DNA of 64,000 bases from Desulfacinum hydrothermale DSM 13146 (GCF_900176285.1 NZ_FWXF01000003.1:2501-66500), one strand, 5' to 3'; positions 8,488 through 19,755 are shown, numbered from the stretch's first letter. The notes: a model not told the origin generated them from the sequence alone. Numbers and translations are program-made.

Positions 8488-9132
8488 TCAGTCGGCATCC
8501 TCCGGCCCCCGGCGCCTCACATACAAGCCCTCCTGCAGGTAGATGGCCTTGACCACACCTTCCAAGTCCTTCCTTCCAACGGCTTTCTTCACCTTGAGAT
8601 GGGCCAGGGCTTTTTCCAGAAACCGACAGCCCGCCTCCAGGGTGGGCGTGCACAGGCACCCCGCCAGCGAATAGTAGCCCCAGACGCGAAACGGGAGCGA
8701 ATAGTCTGGCCTTTCTGAAAGTTCCAGAAAGTGAAAAACCGTCTTTTCTCCGCCCCAAAAGGGCCCACGGGGCGAGAGGATGGGCAGCGAGACTTCCTCG
8801 GCGATCACCTCCAGACCGTGGTGCTCCCGCAGATACAGCCTCAGTTCCCACACCTCCTCCTCCGTCAGATAGCGAAGCACTTCCTCGCGCGCCTTCTTTT
8901 GGAGCCGCTCGTCCAGCGAATAAAAATCGGCCACCAGATGTTCCCACGGGGCCACCGGCTCCGTTCTGTCCAGACGGTACCAGTTGAATCGGACATTGTA
9001 ATAGGTGAGCTCTTCCCGTTGAAGCTCTCCGATGGAATAGGCGCGAAAGAGCACCAGGGGACGGAGTCCCCCGCCCTGTCCGCGCCCGCCGCGGCCTCCT
9101 CGGATGACATGAAATCGCCTTGCCATGCCCAT
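8488..9132 (-). CDS. Uncharacterised protein, soluble, about 214 residues
   Basis: I do not recognise this family. The protein begins with a basic Gly/Arg-rich stretch (residues 6-22), then a region rich in Tyr, Trp and acidic residues (LTYYNVRFNWYRLDRTEPV), a helical middle and a C-terminal helical part with two Cys (GCLCTPTLEAGC). No signal peptide or membrane span is seen. An alternative ATG lies two codons downstream. It is upstream of the cytX-type permease on the same strand with a 94-base gap and may be co-transcribed. Coding potential is supported by the long open frame, a GAGGAAA ribosome site and no sensible competing frame. Confidence 0.6.
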   Translation of the reverse strand: MGMARRFHVIRGGRGGRGQGGGLRPLVLFRAYSIGELQREELTYYNVRFNWYRLDRTEPVAPWEHLVADFYSLDERLQKKAREEVLRYLTEEEVWELRLYLREHHGLEVIAEEVSLPILSPRGPFWGGEKTVFHFLELSERPDYSLPFRVWGYYSLAGCLCTPTLEAGCRFLEKALAHLKVKKAVGRKDLEGVVKAIYLQEGLYVRRRGPEDAD

Positions 9133-9294
9133 GGATTTCCTCTACCTAGAAACTGTGGCGGACAGAACCCAGCCCCTCCGCCCGAAGGGCCCAGCCCGGG
9201 TTTTTTTCGGCGCTCCTTTTTTTATCCAACGGCCTGCCCGGAAGCGGGACGATTTCACACGCGGCAGGATATGCACCACTTTTCAGGGGACAGT

Positions 9295-10380
9295 ATGTAC
9301 GACATCGATCTTATTCTTCAAAACGCCAAAAGAAACGAGGAGATCGCGCGAAAGCTCTTCGACGTGGAAGTGTGTATCTTGTCCATCACCAACTTCCAGG
9401 ACCTTCTGGAACGCCTCCTCCACCTCATTCAAACCAAGTTCCAGATCCCGTATGTGTGGCTCTCCTTGGTGAAAAGTCGACTTTTTGCTCCGGCCTTGGA
9501 TCCCTCGATTCAGTCCCCACGGCTCAAGCACCGACTGAATCTCACCACCCGGGAAAACCTTGTGAAAGTGCTGGATCCAGAGGGAACCCCGGTACTGGCA
9601 AACGACGCGTTGCGCCGTTTCTACGGGCTCTTTCCCGATCAGCAGGCCTACGCCATCGGTTCCATCGCCGTGGCCCCTCTCACCCTGGACGGCCACATCA
9701 TCGGCACCCTCAATCTGGCCGACGTGGATCCCCAACGCTTTCAACCCGATATGGATACCTTTTTTCTATCACAGTTGGCTGTAAAGGTCTCCATCTGCTT
9801 TTCCAACGTCATCTCACGGGAAAAACTAAACTATCTGGCCACCCGCGACCCCCTCACCGGCCTGCCCAACCGCCGCGAACTGGAGCTGCGCTTGCAGCGC
9901 GAATGCAAGCGCAGCTCCCGCTACGGTACACCACTGGCGCTGGTCTTTGTGGATTGTGACGATTTCAAGGGGATCAATGACCAATATGGTCACGACGCCG
10001 GCGATGCCTTCCTCAAACATGTGGCCGCAACACTGCGGAATTCACTGCGCGAAGAGGACATGGTGGCACGCTTCGCGGGGGATGAATTTGTGCTGGTCCT
10101 GCCCAATCAACATAAGGAGGAGGCCCGGCGTGTCATGGAGCGTCTTGCTCAAACGCTCGCTTCGCGCCCCTTGGCCTACGAAGACCATCAGATATGGGGC
10201 AGCTTGAGCTTTGGCATCGCCGTTGACCGCGCCGGAAAGAAGACCCCCGCTGCTTTGCTGCGGGAAGCCGATGAAGCCCTCTATGAGCACAAGAAGTCCA
10301 AAAGAGACCGCAACGAGGCATCGTCCTGGCAAACGGCCGTGACGGAAGACCGCGAAGAGCCAGGCTGCAAGACGCCGTGA
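9295..10380 (+). CDS. Diguanylate cyclase with N-terminal DUF484/GAF-like sensor
   Basis: Protein of 361 residues. Residues 1-170 look like DUF484, a GAF-related sensory module (LILQNAKRNEEIARKLFD start, later GTLNLADVDPQRF). Residues 180-340 are a GGDEF domain that makes c-di-GMP from two GTP. It has the DPLTGLPNR motif (185-193), the active-site loop as AGDEF (261-265) and an upstream REED I-site (252-255) for product inhibition. Ala in place of the first Gly is a common active variant. No membrane segment is visible. It is a candidate local source of the c-di-GMP that PelD could sense, although 47 kb away. Confidence 0.88.
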   Translation: MYDIDLILQNAKRNEEIARKLFDVEVCILSITNFQDLLERLLHLIQTKFQIPYVWLSLVKSRLFAPALDPSIQSPRLKHRLNLTTRENLVKVLDPEGTPVLANDALRRFYGLFPDQQAYAIGSIAVAPLTLDGHIIGTLNLADVDPQRFQPDMDTFFLSQLAVKVSICFSNVISREKLNYLATRDPLTGLPNRRELELRLQRECKRSSRYGTPLALVFVDCDDFKGINDQYGHDAGDAFLKHVAATLRNSLREEDMVARFAGDEFVLVLPNQHKEEARRVMERLAQTLASRPLAYEDHQIWGSLSFGIAVDRAGKKTPAALLREADEALYEHKKSKRDRNEASSWQTAVTEDREEPGCKTP

Positions 10381-10553
10381 TTGGCACATGATGAACGGTG
10401 GGTCATGGGTAAGGACTTACAAAGGAGGAGGGGCAACCCGGCGGGTGGCCCCCAGGAGCGTGATCGAAAATGCCGCTTTTAGAGCTTTTGGCTATGCCGA
10501 GTGTTGGAAATTGCGGTGGTCCGAATGGATATTTGGCGTTCTCAGATAGGCTC

Positions 10554-11099
10554 CTAGCCCAGGCGCTTTTTCAGCGCCCGCATCAGCTGCTCCTCCAGTT
10601 TTTCAGGACTGTCCTCTGAGCCGAGCGCCATCTTCGGCCGTCCGTAGATCTCAATGGCGGGAGAAGAACGCTTCATGTACAGACGACACACCCAGCGTCG
10701 CGGGTTGTTGTCCAGGGTAAGGGCCACGTAGTTCTTGGTCTGGCGGCCTACCAGTTCCACACCGGCAGGAAGGTGCGGCGAAAACAGGTGGACCAGTTTT
10801 TCCAACCAGTCCTGTTCCATGGATTCTTCGCCGCTTGCCGCTGTTTGCCCATGCGGTCGATCCACCGGAGGGCCTTCCGGCGGGGAAACCTCCTCCGGCT
10901 CTTCTTCCAAGTGCGGCTTGGCTTCGGATTCCGTCGAAGGCGCCGCCTCCTGGCCTCCCCCCTCCTCTTTCGAAACCTTGGCCTCTTCGGCCGCTTCAGC
11001 GGATCCCGGAATGCCGTTCATGGATCTTTGTTTGGACGTTTGTGACGCGATAAAGAGCATTCCCAGGAAACTAATGACGAAGAAAAGGATCGGTTTCAT
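10554..11099 (-). CDS. Membrane-anchored protein with acidic linker, uncharacterised
   Basis: Protein of 181 residues. An N-terminal hydrophobic segment (ILFFVISFLGMLFIASQ) acts as signal anchor. A long Glu/Pro/Ser-rich, probably disordered linker spans residues 30-95, and a compact C-terminal domain (about 95-181) contains a WVCRLYMKRSSPAIEIYGRPKMAL stretch. That tail may be a small alpha/beta domain exposed to the periplasm. I do not recognise the family. The ATG is preceded by a GAGGAGC site. The flanks are non-coding, so it is probably a single-gene unit. Confidence 0.6.
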   Translation of the reverse strand: MKPILFFVISFLGMLFIASQTSKQRSMNGIPGSAEAAEEAKVSKEEGGGQEAAPSTESEAKPHLEEEPEEVSPPEGPPVDRPHGQTAASGEESMEQDWLEKLVHLFSPHLPAGVELVGRQTKNYVALTLDNNPRRWVCRLYMKRSSPAIEIYGRPKMALGSEDSPEKLEEQLMRALKKRLG

Positions 11100-11562
11100 G
11101 AAAAGAGCTCCTCAGTAGTTGTTCCAAGTTTCTTTGCAACATCAACCGGATATGCAACGCTTTTACGGTACTTTGTCGCTTCTGTCAATGAAAACGGCAT
11201 GTTTTTCCGATCGATTCCGGGGCTCTTCCCGGTCAGTGCCGTCCGTCATCGTTGACCGGCATTTGGAGACCTCCCGGGCCGACGCAGCCGTCCTGGCCAT
11301 GTTACCGTCCAAGCCATGAAGATCTCCACACGTGGTCATTCTATTGGGAGCGGATTCCCGGGTGGGATACCCATAATCGTTGATAATAGTTATCTTAGGC
11401 GCTGTGGGTTGGGAGACAAAGGGTCTGAAGTGGCCCCGACCTCGCCCCCGAGCGGCCCCCAAGGGGTTGAAACGGGGCCCGGAATGCGTTCTCGGTGGGC
11501 TTGCATGGCCCCCGAACGCCCATGGGTCCACAGGTGACACCACAGCAAGATGCTCGCCCCCC
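11100..11562. other. Gap without a recognised gene
   Basis: About 460 bases between two minus-strand genes. Several short open frames exist on both strands, but none has a convincing ribosome site or familiar composition. The left part must hold the promoter of the anchored protein gene. I see no tRNA, terminator or repeat here. Confidence 0.5.
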
Positions 11563-11754
11563 TCATTTCCGTACGGAAAAGAGGGAATCCACCTTGCAAT
11601 CGCCCGTCTTTTCCTTCACCTCACACTCTTTACAAAGCGTTCCATATTCCGGCCGACTCTGCCGCTTGACCACGTCCATGCCCGAAGGGTACTGGGAACA
11701 GTTGGAACACCAGTGCCACGTTTGGCTGTCCTCTTTACGGCGATAAACCACCAT
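11563..11754 (-). CDS. Small Cys-rich, probably zinc-binding protein
   Basis: Protein of 63 residues: MVVYRRKEDSQTWHWC start, then CSNC, a central RPEYGTLCKEC and a final Cys in TGDCK. The CxxC...CxxC spacing suggests one zinc knuckle or ribbon. The family is not characterised; similar short proteins with a YRRK..S.TWH...NC start occur in proteobacteria (recalled, not searched). The ATG at 11754 follows an AAGGAGAAAA site, which decides the start against a longer open frame upstream. It is monocistronic, between a gap and a tRNA. Confidence 0.65.
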   Translation of the reverse strand: MVVYRRKEDSQTWHWCSNCSQYPSGMDVVKRQSRPEYGTLCKECEVKEKTGDCKVDSLFSVRK

Positions 11755-11924
11755 GGCTTTTCTCCTTCTTCCCCTGTGGGTTGCGTCATGCCCGTTGGCG
11801 GTCTTTCCAGATCCACATCCATTATAACGATTCCCATGAAGCCCGCCCACCCGTGGGCCCCACCCCCCTTTCGTCCACGCTTGTGCGGACGTGCTAACGC
11901 TTTAGATTATCTTCCCCTTTTCCC

Positions 11925-11953
11925 TTGACACTCCGGGGACCAGCGTTTACAAG
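11925..11953 (+). promoter_or_regulatory. Sigma-70-type promoter for tRNA-Leu
   Basis: TTGACA (11925-11930), a 17-base spacer and TACAAG (11948-11953) lie about 25 bases before the tRNA. The same layout precedes the tRNA-Val/Asp pair. Confidence 0.7.
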
Positions 11954-11977
11954 TTCCTGTGCTTCGCTGGGCGCAGT

Positions 11978-12059
11978 GCGAGAGTGGCGGAATTGGCAAA
12001 CGCACTGGACTTAGGATCCAGCGCCCTCGGGCTTGGGGGTTCGACTCCCCCCTCTCGCA
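11978..12059 (+). tRNA. tRNA-Leu (anticodon UAG)
   Basis: Class II tRNA. The acceptor stem is GCGAGAG/CTCTCGC, the anticodon stem CTGGA/TCCAG encloses CTTAGGA (anticodon TAG, reading CUN codons), and there is a long variable arm (CGCCCTCGGGCTTG region) and a T-loop GGGGGTTCGACTCCCCC. The discriminator base is A, as in bacterial tRNA-Leu. CCA is not encoded. Confidence 0.95.
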
Positions 12060-12245
12060 CCCGTGCAGGAAACGCGGCGTTGGTCAAGCCGGCAAACGAA
12101 GTCGGGCCCCCGAGCGGCTCACTTCGTTTCATTTTATGTACATGCCGCCTCCACGCGCACCTCGGGAGCCGCTCCAGCGGCTTTCGGCTCTTCGGGTGGA
12201 CGAGCGGGCTATCACGACAACACTATGCAGAGGGAAGGTTAGACC

Positions 12246-13568
12246 GTGGAGATGAAGGTTTCTGTTACAGACGTGAGCGCAACCCAAAAGAAGCTCCAAG
12301 TGGTGGTTCCCGCCGACAGGGTCCAAAAGGAACTGGATCGCCGGTATCGTCAATTGGCCAAGCAGGTGCGCATCAAGGGTTTCCGCCCGGGCAAGGTACC
12401 TCGGAAGATCCTCCAATCCTACTACGGCAAGACCGTCGAAGGGGAAGTCTCCAATCAGCTCATTCAGGAAACGTATCCCGATGCGCTCAAGGAAGCCGAC
12501 ATCAAGCCCCTGATGGAAGGGGATGTGGACGACTTTTCCTTTGACGAGTCCGGAACCTTTACCTACACCGCTCTGGTGGAAGTCCAACCTGAATTCCAGG
12601 TCGACGACTACCTGGGCCTGGAAGTTGAGAAGCCGGACACCACGGTCACCGACGAGATGGTGGAACAGGAGCTGGAAAACCTGCGGGATCGCCATGCCGA
12701 GATCCGAACCGTGGAGGAAGACCGGGAGGCCCGTCTCGGCGACGTGGCGGTGGTGGATTTCACTCCCTTCATCGACGGCGAGCTCTACGAAAAGGGCAAG
12801 ACGGACGATTTCAACCTGGAGCTGGGAACGGGAAGCCTGCATCCGCAGTTTGACGACCAGGTGGTGGGACATCGAGCCGGCGAGACCTTCGAGTTCGACC
12901 TGGACTACCCGGAGGATGCGGAAAACGCCGATCTGGCCGGAAAAACCGTTCACTTCCAGGTCACCTTGAAAGAGCTGAAAGAGAAGGTTCTTCCCGACTT
13001 GGACGATGAATTCGCCAAGAAGGGGGGAGACCACGATTCCCTGGAAGGGTTGAAGGAGAGCGTGCGGGAAAGGCTTCAAAAGTCCCGCGAGCAGGCCTCC
13101 ACCATGGCGGTGCGCCAGTCGATCGTGGAGCAGCTGACCGCAAAGGCCGACTTTGAGCTGTCGGAAAAGGTGGTGGATCGGGAGGTGGATCGGCGTATCA
13201 ACCAGTTTGTGCACCAGTTCTCGGCCCAGGGCATCAACTTGGATCCCGCTCGGTTCAACACCCCGGAGATCCGCCAAGAGCAACGGCCGCAGGCGGAACG
13301 GGATATCCGGTGGCGCCTCATCGTGGAACAGATCGCCAAGCAGGAACAGATCGAGCTGAGCGAGGAAGAAAAGGAAGCCGTCTACCAGGATGTGGCCCGG
13401 CTTTACAGGACCACGGCCGATGATATAAGAGAAAACTATCAGGAAAGCGCCGCGGTTCAGGAAATGATCCAGCACAAGCTGGAGGAAAAGGTCCTCAAGC
13501 TCCTGGAGGACAACGCCGTGGCGGTGGCACCATCCAAGGAGGAAGAGCCGCAACAGGCGGAGGAATAG
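12246..13568 (+). CDS. tig: Trigger factor, ribosome-bound chaperone / prolyl isomerase
   Basis: Protein of 440 residues that binds the ribosomal tunnel exit and shields nascent chains. The N-terminal ribosome-binding domain carries [12 protein letters not shown] (canonical GFRxGKxP) near residues 40-50. The FKBP-type isomerase domain lies around 150-245, followed by the long helical C-terminal chaperone domain. The GTG at 12246 has AGGGAAGG seven bases upstream; the ATG at 12252 is an alternative but is 13 bases away. It is followed after two bases by clpP, the common tig-clpP-clpX-lon order. Confidence 0.95.
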   Translation: MEMKVSVTDVSATQKKLQVVVPADRVQKELDRRYRQLAKQVRIKGFRPGKVPRKILQSYYGKTVEGEVSNQLIQETYPDALKEADIKPLMEGDVDDFSFDESGTFTYTALVEVQPEFQVDDYLGLEVEKPDTTVTDEMVEQELENLRDRHAEIRTVEEDREARLGDVAVVDFTPFIDGELYEKGKTDDFNLELGTGSLHPQFDDQVVGHRAGETFEFDLDYPEDAENADLAGKTVHFQVTLKELKEKVLPDLDDEFAKKGGDHDSLEGLKESVRERLQKSREQASTMAVRQSIVEQLTAKADFELSEKVVDREVDRRINQFVHQFSAQGINLDPARFNTPEIRQEQRPQAERDIRWRLIVEQIAKQEQIELSEEEKEAVYQDVARLYRTTADDIRENYQESAAVQEMIQHKLEEKVLKLLEDNAVAVAPSKEEEPQQAEE

Positions 13569-13570
13569 TC

Positions 13571-14179
13571 ATGTCTTTGATACCCATTGTCATAGAACAG
13601 AGCAGCCGGGGCGAGCGGGCGTTCGATATCTACTCCCGCCTGCTCCGGGATCGGATCATCTTTCTGGGCACTCCCGTCACCGACGAGGTGGCCAATGTGG
13701 TCATCGCGCAGATGCTCTTTTTGGAATCGGAAGACCCGGACAAGGACATCCACTTTTACATCAACTCCCCCGGTGGATTGGTGACCGCGGGGCTGGCCAT
13801 CTACGACACCATGCAGTACATCAAGCCGGATGTGTCCACGCTGTGCATGGGCCAGGCCGCCAGCATGGCCGCCGTGCTCTTGGCCGCCGGCGTAAAGGGA
13901 AAGCGCTATGCACTGCCCCACGCCCGAATCATGCTGCACCAGCCCATGGGCGGGTTCCAGGGACAGGCCACCGACGTGGACATCCAGGCCCGGGAGATCT
14001 TGCGTCTGCGCGAAGAGCTGAATAAGATCCTGACCACCCACACCGGGCAGCCCCTGGAACAGATCGAAAAAGACACGGACCGTGACTTTTACATGTCGGG
14101 CCATCAGGCCAAGGACTACGGAATTGTGGACGAGGTGATCATCAAAAGGGTTGAGGAACCGTCAGAAGGCAGCCAATAG
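13571..14179 (+). CDS. clpP: ClpP protease proteolytic subunit
   Basis: Serine peptidase of 202 residues forming the 14-mer chamber that degrades proteins fed by ClpX or ClpA, both encoded in this window. The catalytic Ser is in [11 protein letters not shown] and the His in [11 protein letters not shown]; the handle region and [14 protein letters not shown] are typical. A short propeptide precedes the mature [22 protein letters not shown] start. It begins two bases after tig with a GCGGAGGAA site, and a terminator follows, so clpX is probably transcribed separately. Confidence 0.97.
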   Translation: MSLIPIVIEQSSRGERAFDIYSRLLRDRIIFLGTPVTDEVANVVIAQMLFLESEDPDKDIHFYINSPGGLVTAGLAIYDTMQYIKPDVSTLCMGQAASMAAVLLAAGVKGKRYALPHARIMLHQPMGGFQGQATDVDIQAREILRLREELNKILTTHTGQPLEQIEKDTDRDFYMSGHQAKDYGIVDEVIIKRVEEPSEGSQ

Positions 14180-14514
14180 GCCCCACGGATCCCAGTGTCC
14201 TGCAAGAAGTTACAAGGCGCGCCAGGCCGTGGCGGGGGATCGCAGGTCCCCCGCTTCTTTTTTCTGGCAAAGATTAAAATTCCACGCATCCTTCATTGAC
14301 ATGGTGCATAATTTGCTTACGCCTAGAAGGCGGCACCACGTTTCGGGCGGAGGAGCACCTGCCCATTGATGGAGCCCACAACAGCCGTTATGATTAAGCA
14401 GCTTTCCATCTGGAACGGCTGGCAACGCTTAGAAAGCACGACCAGGAGCCGGGCCGACCTCAGCCCGCCCATCGGGGGCAACGGCGGTCCGAGCCAAGAT
14501 CAGGAGGACTCTCA
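14180..14514 (+). other. clpP-clpX intergenic region
   Basis: 335 bases. A terminator occupies 14232-14266. Downstream is a TTGACA hexamer at 14296-14301, but no clear -10 box lies 16-18 bases beyond it, so a clpX promoter is only suspected. I saw no small gene. Confidence 0.4.
14232..14266 (+). terminator. Rho-independent terminator after clpP
   Basis: GCGGGGGA (14232-14239) pairs with TCCCCCGC (14247-14254) around a seven-base loop, and TTCTTTTTTCT follows immediately. It ends the tig-clpP transcript. Confidence 0.9.
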
Positions 14515-15771
<1,257 letters not shown>

Positions 15772-15802
15772 ACCTGTCCTTCAGACGGGAACAAGGAAGC
15801 AG

Positions 15803-18265
15803 ATGGGAGCTATGTTTAAGAGAATCCGACACAGAGACGAACCCAGCGATCTCGACACCCACATCACCGTGCCCTTGTTGCCGTTGCGCGACATCGTGGT
15901 GTTCCCTTCCATGGTCGTTCCGCTTTTCGTGGGCCGGGACAAGTCGGTCAACGCCTTGGAGCGGGCCATGAACACGGACAAGCAGATCTTCCTGGCCGCC
16001 CAAAAGAACGCCAAGACCGACAACCCGGGCGAGAAGGACATTCACCGTGTCGGGACCCTGGCCACCATCTTGCAACTGCTGCGTCTTCCCGACGGCACGG
16101 TCAAGGTTCTGGTGGAAGGCGAACGGAGAGGACGGATCCTGAGCTTTTTGCCGCAACCGGACGCGTTCCACGTGGCCGTAGACCTTCTTGATGAAGCGGC
16201 GACGACGGACCCCACGGAGATGGAGGCGCTGCGGCGCGGGGTTCGGTCGGCCTTCGAATCCTATTCCAAGCACAACAAGAAGATCACCCAGGAGGTACTG
16301 GAAGCGGTCGCCGAAATCGACGATCCCTCCAAGCTGGCGGACACCGTGGCCGCCTACATGCCGTTCAAGATCGAGGTGAAACAGAAGCTCCTGGAGACCG
16401 TGGATCCGGTGCGACGGCTGGAGAGGCTTTTCGGCTACATCCGCGCAGAGATTGAGATCATCAAAACGGAGGAGCGCATCAAGGGCCGGGTCAAAAAGCA
16501 GATGGAAAAGACCCAGCGCGAGTACTACCTGAACGAACAGATGCGCGCCATCCAAAAGGAGATGGGCGAAAAGGACGATTTCAAGTCCGAGCTGCAGGAG
16601 CTGGAGCGGCGCATCAAGAGGAAGCGGTTGAGCAAGGATGCGGCGGCCAAGGTGCGCCAGGAATTCAAAAAGCTCAAGCTCATGTCGCCCATGAGTGCGG
16701 AAGCCACCGTGGTCCGCAACTACATCGACTGGATCTTATCCCTGCCCTGGTACGAAAAGACCAAGGATAAGCTGGATATCGACGCGGCGGCACGGATCCT
16801 GGACGAAGACCATTACGGCCTGGAGAAACCCAAGGAGCGGATCCTGGAATATCTGGCCGTGCAGGCCCTGGTGAAGAAGATCAAGGGCCCCATCCTGTGC
16901 TTTGTGGGCCCTCCGGGCGTGGGCAAGACCTCCCTGGCGCGTTCCATCGCCCGGGCCATGAACCGTAACTTTGTGAGGCTGTCGCTGGGCGGTGTGCGCG
17001 ACGAGGCGGAGATCCGCGGCCACCGGCGCACCTACATCGGCGCCATGCCCGGCAAGATCATCCAGAGCCTTCGCAAGGTCAAGAGCGCCAATCCGGTCTT
17101 CTGTCTGGACGAAATCGACAAGATGACCATGGATTTTCGCGGCGATCCGGCGGCGGCGCTCCTGGAGGTCTTGGACCCCGAGCAGAACTTCGCCTTCAAC
17201 GACCACTACCTGGATCTGGACTACGATCTGTCCTCCATCTTTTTCATCACCACGGCCAACACGCTCCACGCCATCCCCCTGCCCTTGCAGGACCGCATGG
17301 AAATCATCCGCCTGCCGGGCTACACGGAAGTGGAGAAGCTGGAGATTGCCAAGGGCTTCCTGGTGCGCAAGCAGTGTGAAGCCAACGGCATCACCGAGGA
17401 CAATGTGGTCTTTTCCGACGAGAGCCTGCTTTACATCATCCGCCACTACACCAAAGAGGCGGGGGTGCGGAACCTGGAGCGTGAGATCGCCTCCATTTGC
17501 CGCAAGGTGGCCAAAGAGGTGGTCCGCCATGGACCGGAAACCCGAGTGGAGCTCACGGAGGACATCATCCAGGATTACCTGGGCGTTCCCCGGTTCCGAT
17601 ACGGCCGCGCCGAGGAAAAGGATGAAGTGGGCTTGGCCATCGGACTGGCCTGGACCGAGGTGGGCGGAGATATCCTGGGCATCGAAACCCTCACCATGCC
17701 CGGCAAGGGAAAGATTCTCATCACCGGAAAGCTGGGCGACGTCATGCAGGAATCGGCCAAGGCCGCCTTCAGTTACGTGCGCAACCGAGCCGAACGGCTG
17801 GGCATCCCCAAGGATTTCTATGAACACCTGGATCTGCACGTGCACGTGCCCGAAGGGGCCATCCCCAAGGACGGCCCGTCGGCGGGCATCACCATGGCCA
17901 CGTCCATGGTATCGGCTCTGACCCGGATACCGGTGCGCAGCGACGTGGCCATGACGGGCGAGATCACCCTCCGGGGACGCGTGCTTCCCATCGGCGGGCT
18001 CAAGGAGAAGATCCTGGCCGCCCATCGAGGGCTGATCAAAACGGTTCTCATACCCAAGGACAACGCCAAAGATCTGAAGGAGATCCCGGCCAAGATCTTG
18101 GAAGAGGTGAACATTGAGCTGGTGGAGCACATGGACGATGTGCTCCGAAAGGCCCTGGCCCTGGACGATCCGGACAGCCTTTTCCGGGAGGTTCCCGGCG
18201 AGGCCCAGCCGGTCTTTTTCGGCTCGGAAAAGCCTTCGGTTACCGAGGACATTCAGGCCCATTGA
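15803..18265 (+). CDS. lon: Lon ATP-dependent protease
   Basis: About 820 residues. An N-terminal substrate-recognition LON domain ([23 protein letters not shown]) is followed by a coiled region, an AAA+ module with Walker [14 protein letters not shown] and Walker [10 protein letters not shown], and a C-terminal protease domain with catalytic Ser in [10 protein letters not shown] and a downstream Lys. It degrades damaged and regulatory proteins. The start is uncertain between ATG 15803 and ATG 15812; an AAGGAAG site lies just upstream of both. It starts 31 bases after the clpX stop and is likely co-transcribed. Confidence 0.95.
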   Translation: MGAMFKRIRHRDEPSDLDTHITVPLLPLRDIVVFPSMVVPLFVGRDKSVNALERAMNTDKQIFLAAQKNAKTDNPGEKDIHRVGTLATILQLLRLPDGTVKVLVEGERRGRILSFLPQPDAFHVAVDLLDEAATTDPTEMEALRRGVRSAFESYSKHNKKITQEVLEAVAEIDDPSKLADTVAAYMPFKIEVKQKLLETVDPVRRLERLFGYIRAEIEIIKTEERIKGRVKKQMEKTQREYYLNEQMRAIQKEMGEKDDFKSELQELERRIKRKRLSKDAAAKVRQEFKKLKLMSPMSAEATVVRNYIDWILSLPWYEKTKDKLDIDAAARILDEDHYGLEKPKERILEYLAVQALVKKIKGPILCFVGPPGVGKTSLARSIARAMNRNFVRLSLGGVRDEAEIRGHRRTYIGAMPGKIIQSLRKVKSANPVFCLDEIDKMTMDFRGDPAAALLEVLDPEQNFAFNDHYLDLDYDLSSIFFITTANTLHAIPLPLQDRMEIIRLPGYTEVEKLEIAKGFLVRKQCEANGITEDNVVFSDESLLYIIRHYTKEAGVRNLEREIASICRKVAKEVVRHGPETRVELTEDIIQDYLGVPRFRYGRAEEKDEVGLAIGLAWTEVGGDILGIETLTMPGKGKILITGKLGDVMQESAKAAFSYVRNRAERLGIPKDFYEHLDLHVHVPEGAIPKDGPSAGITMATSMVSALTRIPVRSDVAMTGEITLRGRVLPIGGLKEKILAAHRGLIKTVLIPKDNAKDLKEIPAKILEEVNIELVEHMDDVLRKALALDDPDSLFREVPGEAQPVFFGSEKPSVTEDIQAH

Positions 18266-18280
18266 GAGCCAAAAAAGTGC

Positions 18281-18309
18281 TTGACTTGACCGAGGGGATC
18301 CTGTACAAA
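18281..18309 (+). promoter_or_regulatory. Sigma-70-type promoter for tRNA-Val/tRNA-Asp
   Basis: TTGACT (18281-18286), a 17-base spacer and TACAAA (18304-18309) start 16 bases after the lon stop and 50 bases before the first tRNA. Confidence 0.7.
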
Positions 18310-18358
18310 CGGGCCTCGCGTGGGGGCGAGGCCGAAACGATCCCCCCGGAAGCGCGAA

Positions 18359-18434
18359 GGGCGGATAGCTCAGTTGGGAGAGCATCGGCCTTACAAGCCG
18401 GGGGTCACAGGTTCGAGCCCTGTTCCGCCCACCA
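18359..18434 (+). tRNA. tRNA-Val (anticodon UAC)
   Basis: The acceptor stem is GGGCGGA/TCCGCCC with CCA encoded. The D-arm is AGCTCAGTTGGGAGAGC, the anticodon loop CTTACAA gives anticodon TAC, and the T-arm is ACAGGTTCGAGCCCTGT. Confidence 0.95.
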
Positions 18435-18445
18435 GAATTACCCAC

Positions 18446-18522
<77 letters not shown>

Positions 18523-18531
18523 GAAGACAAA

Positions 18532-18560
18532 GGGCCCAGCCAATGGCTGGGCCCTTTTGA
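18532..18560 (+). terminator. Rho-independent terminator after the tRNA pair
   Basis: GGGCCCAGCC (18532-18541) and GGCTGGGCCC (18545-18554) form a perfect 10-bp stem with a three-base loop, followed by TTTTGATTT. It ends the tRNA-Val/Asp transcript. Confidence 0.92.
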
Positions 18561-18708
18561 TTTGGTCCTTTTTCCTCTCCACGGCTCTGATTCCCATCTG
18601 ATCCTTGACGGAAGGCCGGCTGCGTGGGCCGTGGCGGCTCGTCCATCCCCGGGAAAAGGTGCGCCAAGCGCCCCTCCCGCCTACCGAAGGCACGGGCGTA
18701 GCCGCCCG

Positions 18709-19755
18709 TCACGGGAAATGACGCCGCATGTGTTCCGCCAGGGATTCCGGGCGCATGATCATGATTTCATTCTTCAGGAGCTTTTGGAAGTAGTAGTCGT
18801 CCGTGCGGTAGTGGGGCGTCACGTTCTGACGATTGACGATCCGAAGGACGCTGGCGAAGGAACCGTCTTTTTCGCCCAGCGGGCCGCTGTAGCAAGAAAA
18901 ATTGAACGTGGAGTAGCCCAGGGAGTGGTAACCGTCCAGCACGTGAGCCAAACCGCAAGCCATGGCCTGCACGTCTTCTTCCGTCCAGGCCAGAAAGGTG
19001 GGCACGGCGGGAATCACCGCCAGGATTTCGTTCACCCCCATGGGGGAATAGGCGGCGATCCAGTGGATCCGGCCGATCCGGCCGATGTGTCGGTCCTTGC
19101 CGTCCCGCTCCGCCTCCACCAGATCGTCCCAGTAGCACCTGCCGGTGCGTTCCCGGTAGCTTCGGGAGGCATCCAGCAAAAGCCGGTGATGCGTGCCCGG
19201 CTGCGTGCTTCCCAGGATCTGCAGGTGGGGGTGCACCACGCTGGCCCCCGCTGGAAAGAGGTAATTGGCGTTGATGGTGAAATGGCGCACCTCCGGCGTC
19301 TTTTCGGCACACGCACGCACGAAATCCAGCGCCACCGCCAGGGCGTCGGTGAGGAGTTTTTCACCAAACTGGTTCAGGTGTCGATGATGGCGTTCCCCGA
19401 CCATCACCACCGCATGGTAGGCGGAAAGGGGAAAGAGATTGGGAAAGAGAACGACTTCACCCCGAACGAGCCGCCCGCCCGGCACCAGATCTTCCGGGTA
19501 GGCGGGCGTCCGGGTGCGCCATCTGCCGTCGCAAAGAAAGCACGCGTCGCGGCTTTGCGCGATCCGTTCTTCCAGGTAGGCCATGTCCGTCGGAGGAAAG
19601 AGAATGGACGCCTTTCCTTCCAGGGCCGGATTGTAGATGCTTTGGTGTCCCGTGAGCGGGTCCCGGCGCACTTCGATGACCTGCTCGTCCAACTGACCCT
19701 CTCGAAGGGGGCTGTGAAAACGTGCAATCTCGGTCCAGGACGTCCACTGCAGCAT
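18709..19755 (-). CDS. GalT-like HIT-superfamily nucleotidyltransferase
   Basis: Protein of 348 residues, the length and layout of galactose-1-phosphate uridylyltransferase. It opens with RFHSPLREGQLDEQVIEVRRDPLTG, has a CFLC pair that may bind zinc, the FPNLFPLSAYHAVVMV strand region, and the active-site strand VVHPHLQILG. Classical GalT has NPHPHGQ; here the motif is HPHLQ, closer to HIT hydrolases and Ap4A phosphorylases, so the nucleotide donor and acceptor are uncertain. No other galactose gene is near. A GC-rich inverted repeat overlaps the stop but lacks a T-run. Confidence 0.65.
   Translation of the reverse strand: MLQWTSWTEIARFHSPLREGQLDEQVIEVRRDPLTGHQSIYNPALEGKASILFPPTDMAYLEERIAQSRDACFLCDGRWRTRTPAYPEDLVPGGRLVRGEVVLFPNLFPLSAYHAVVMVGERHHRHLNQFGEKLLTDALAVALDFVRACAEKTPEVRHFTINANYLFPAGASVVHPHLQILGSTQPGTHHRLLLDASRSYRERTGRCYWDDLVEAERDGKDRHIGRIGRIHWIAAYSPMGVNEILAVIPAVPTFLAWTEEDVQAMACGLAHVLDGYHSLGYSTFNFSCYSGPLGEKDGSFASVLRIVNRQNVTPHYRTDDYYFQKLLKNEIMIMRPESLAEHMRRHFP

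Noticed and set aside
14281-14330. Strong clpX promoter
   Set aside because: TTGACA is present, but no -10 box at 16-18 bases could be found, so it was left as a note only.
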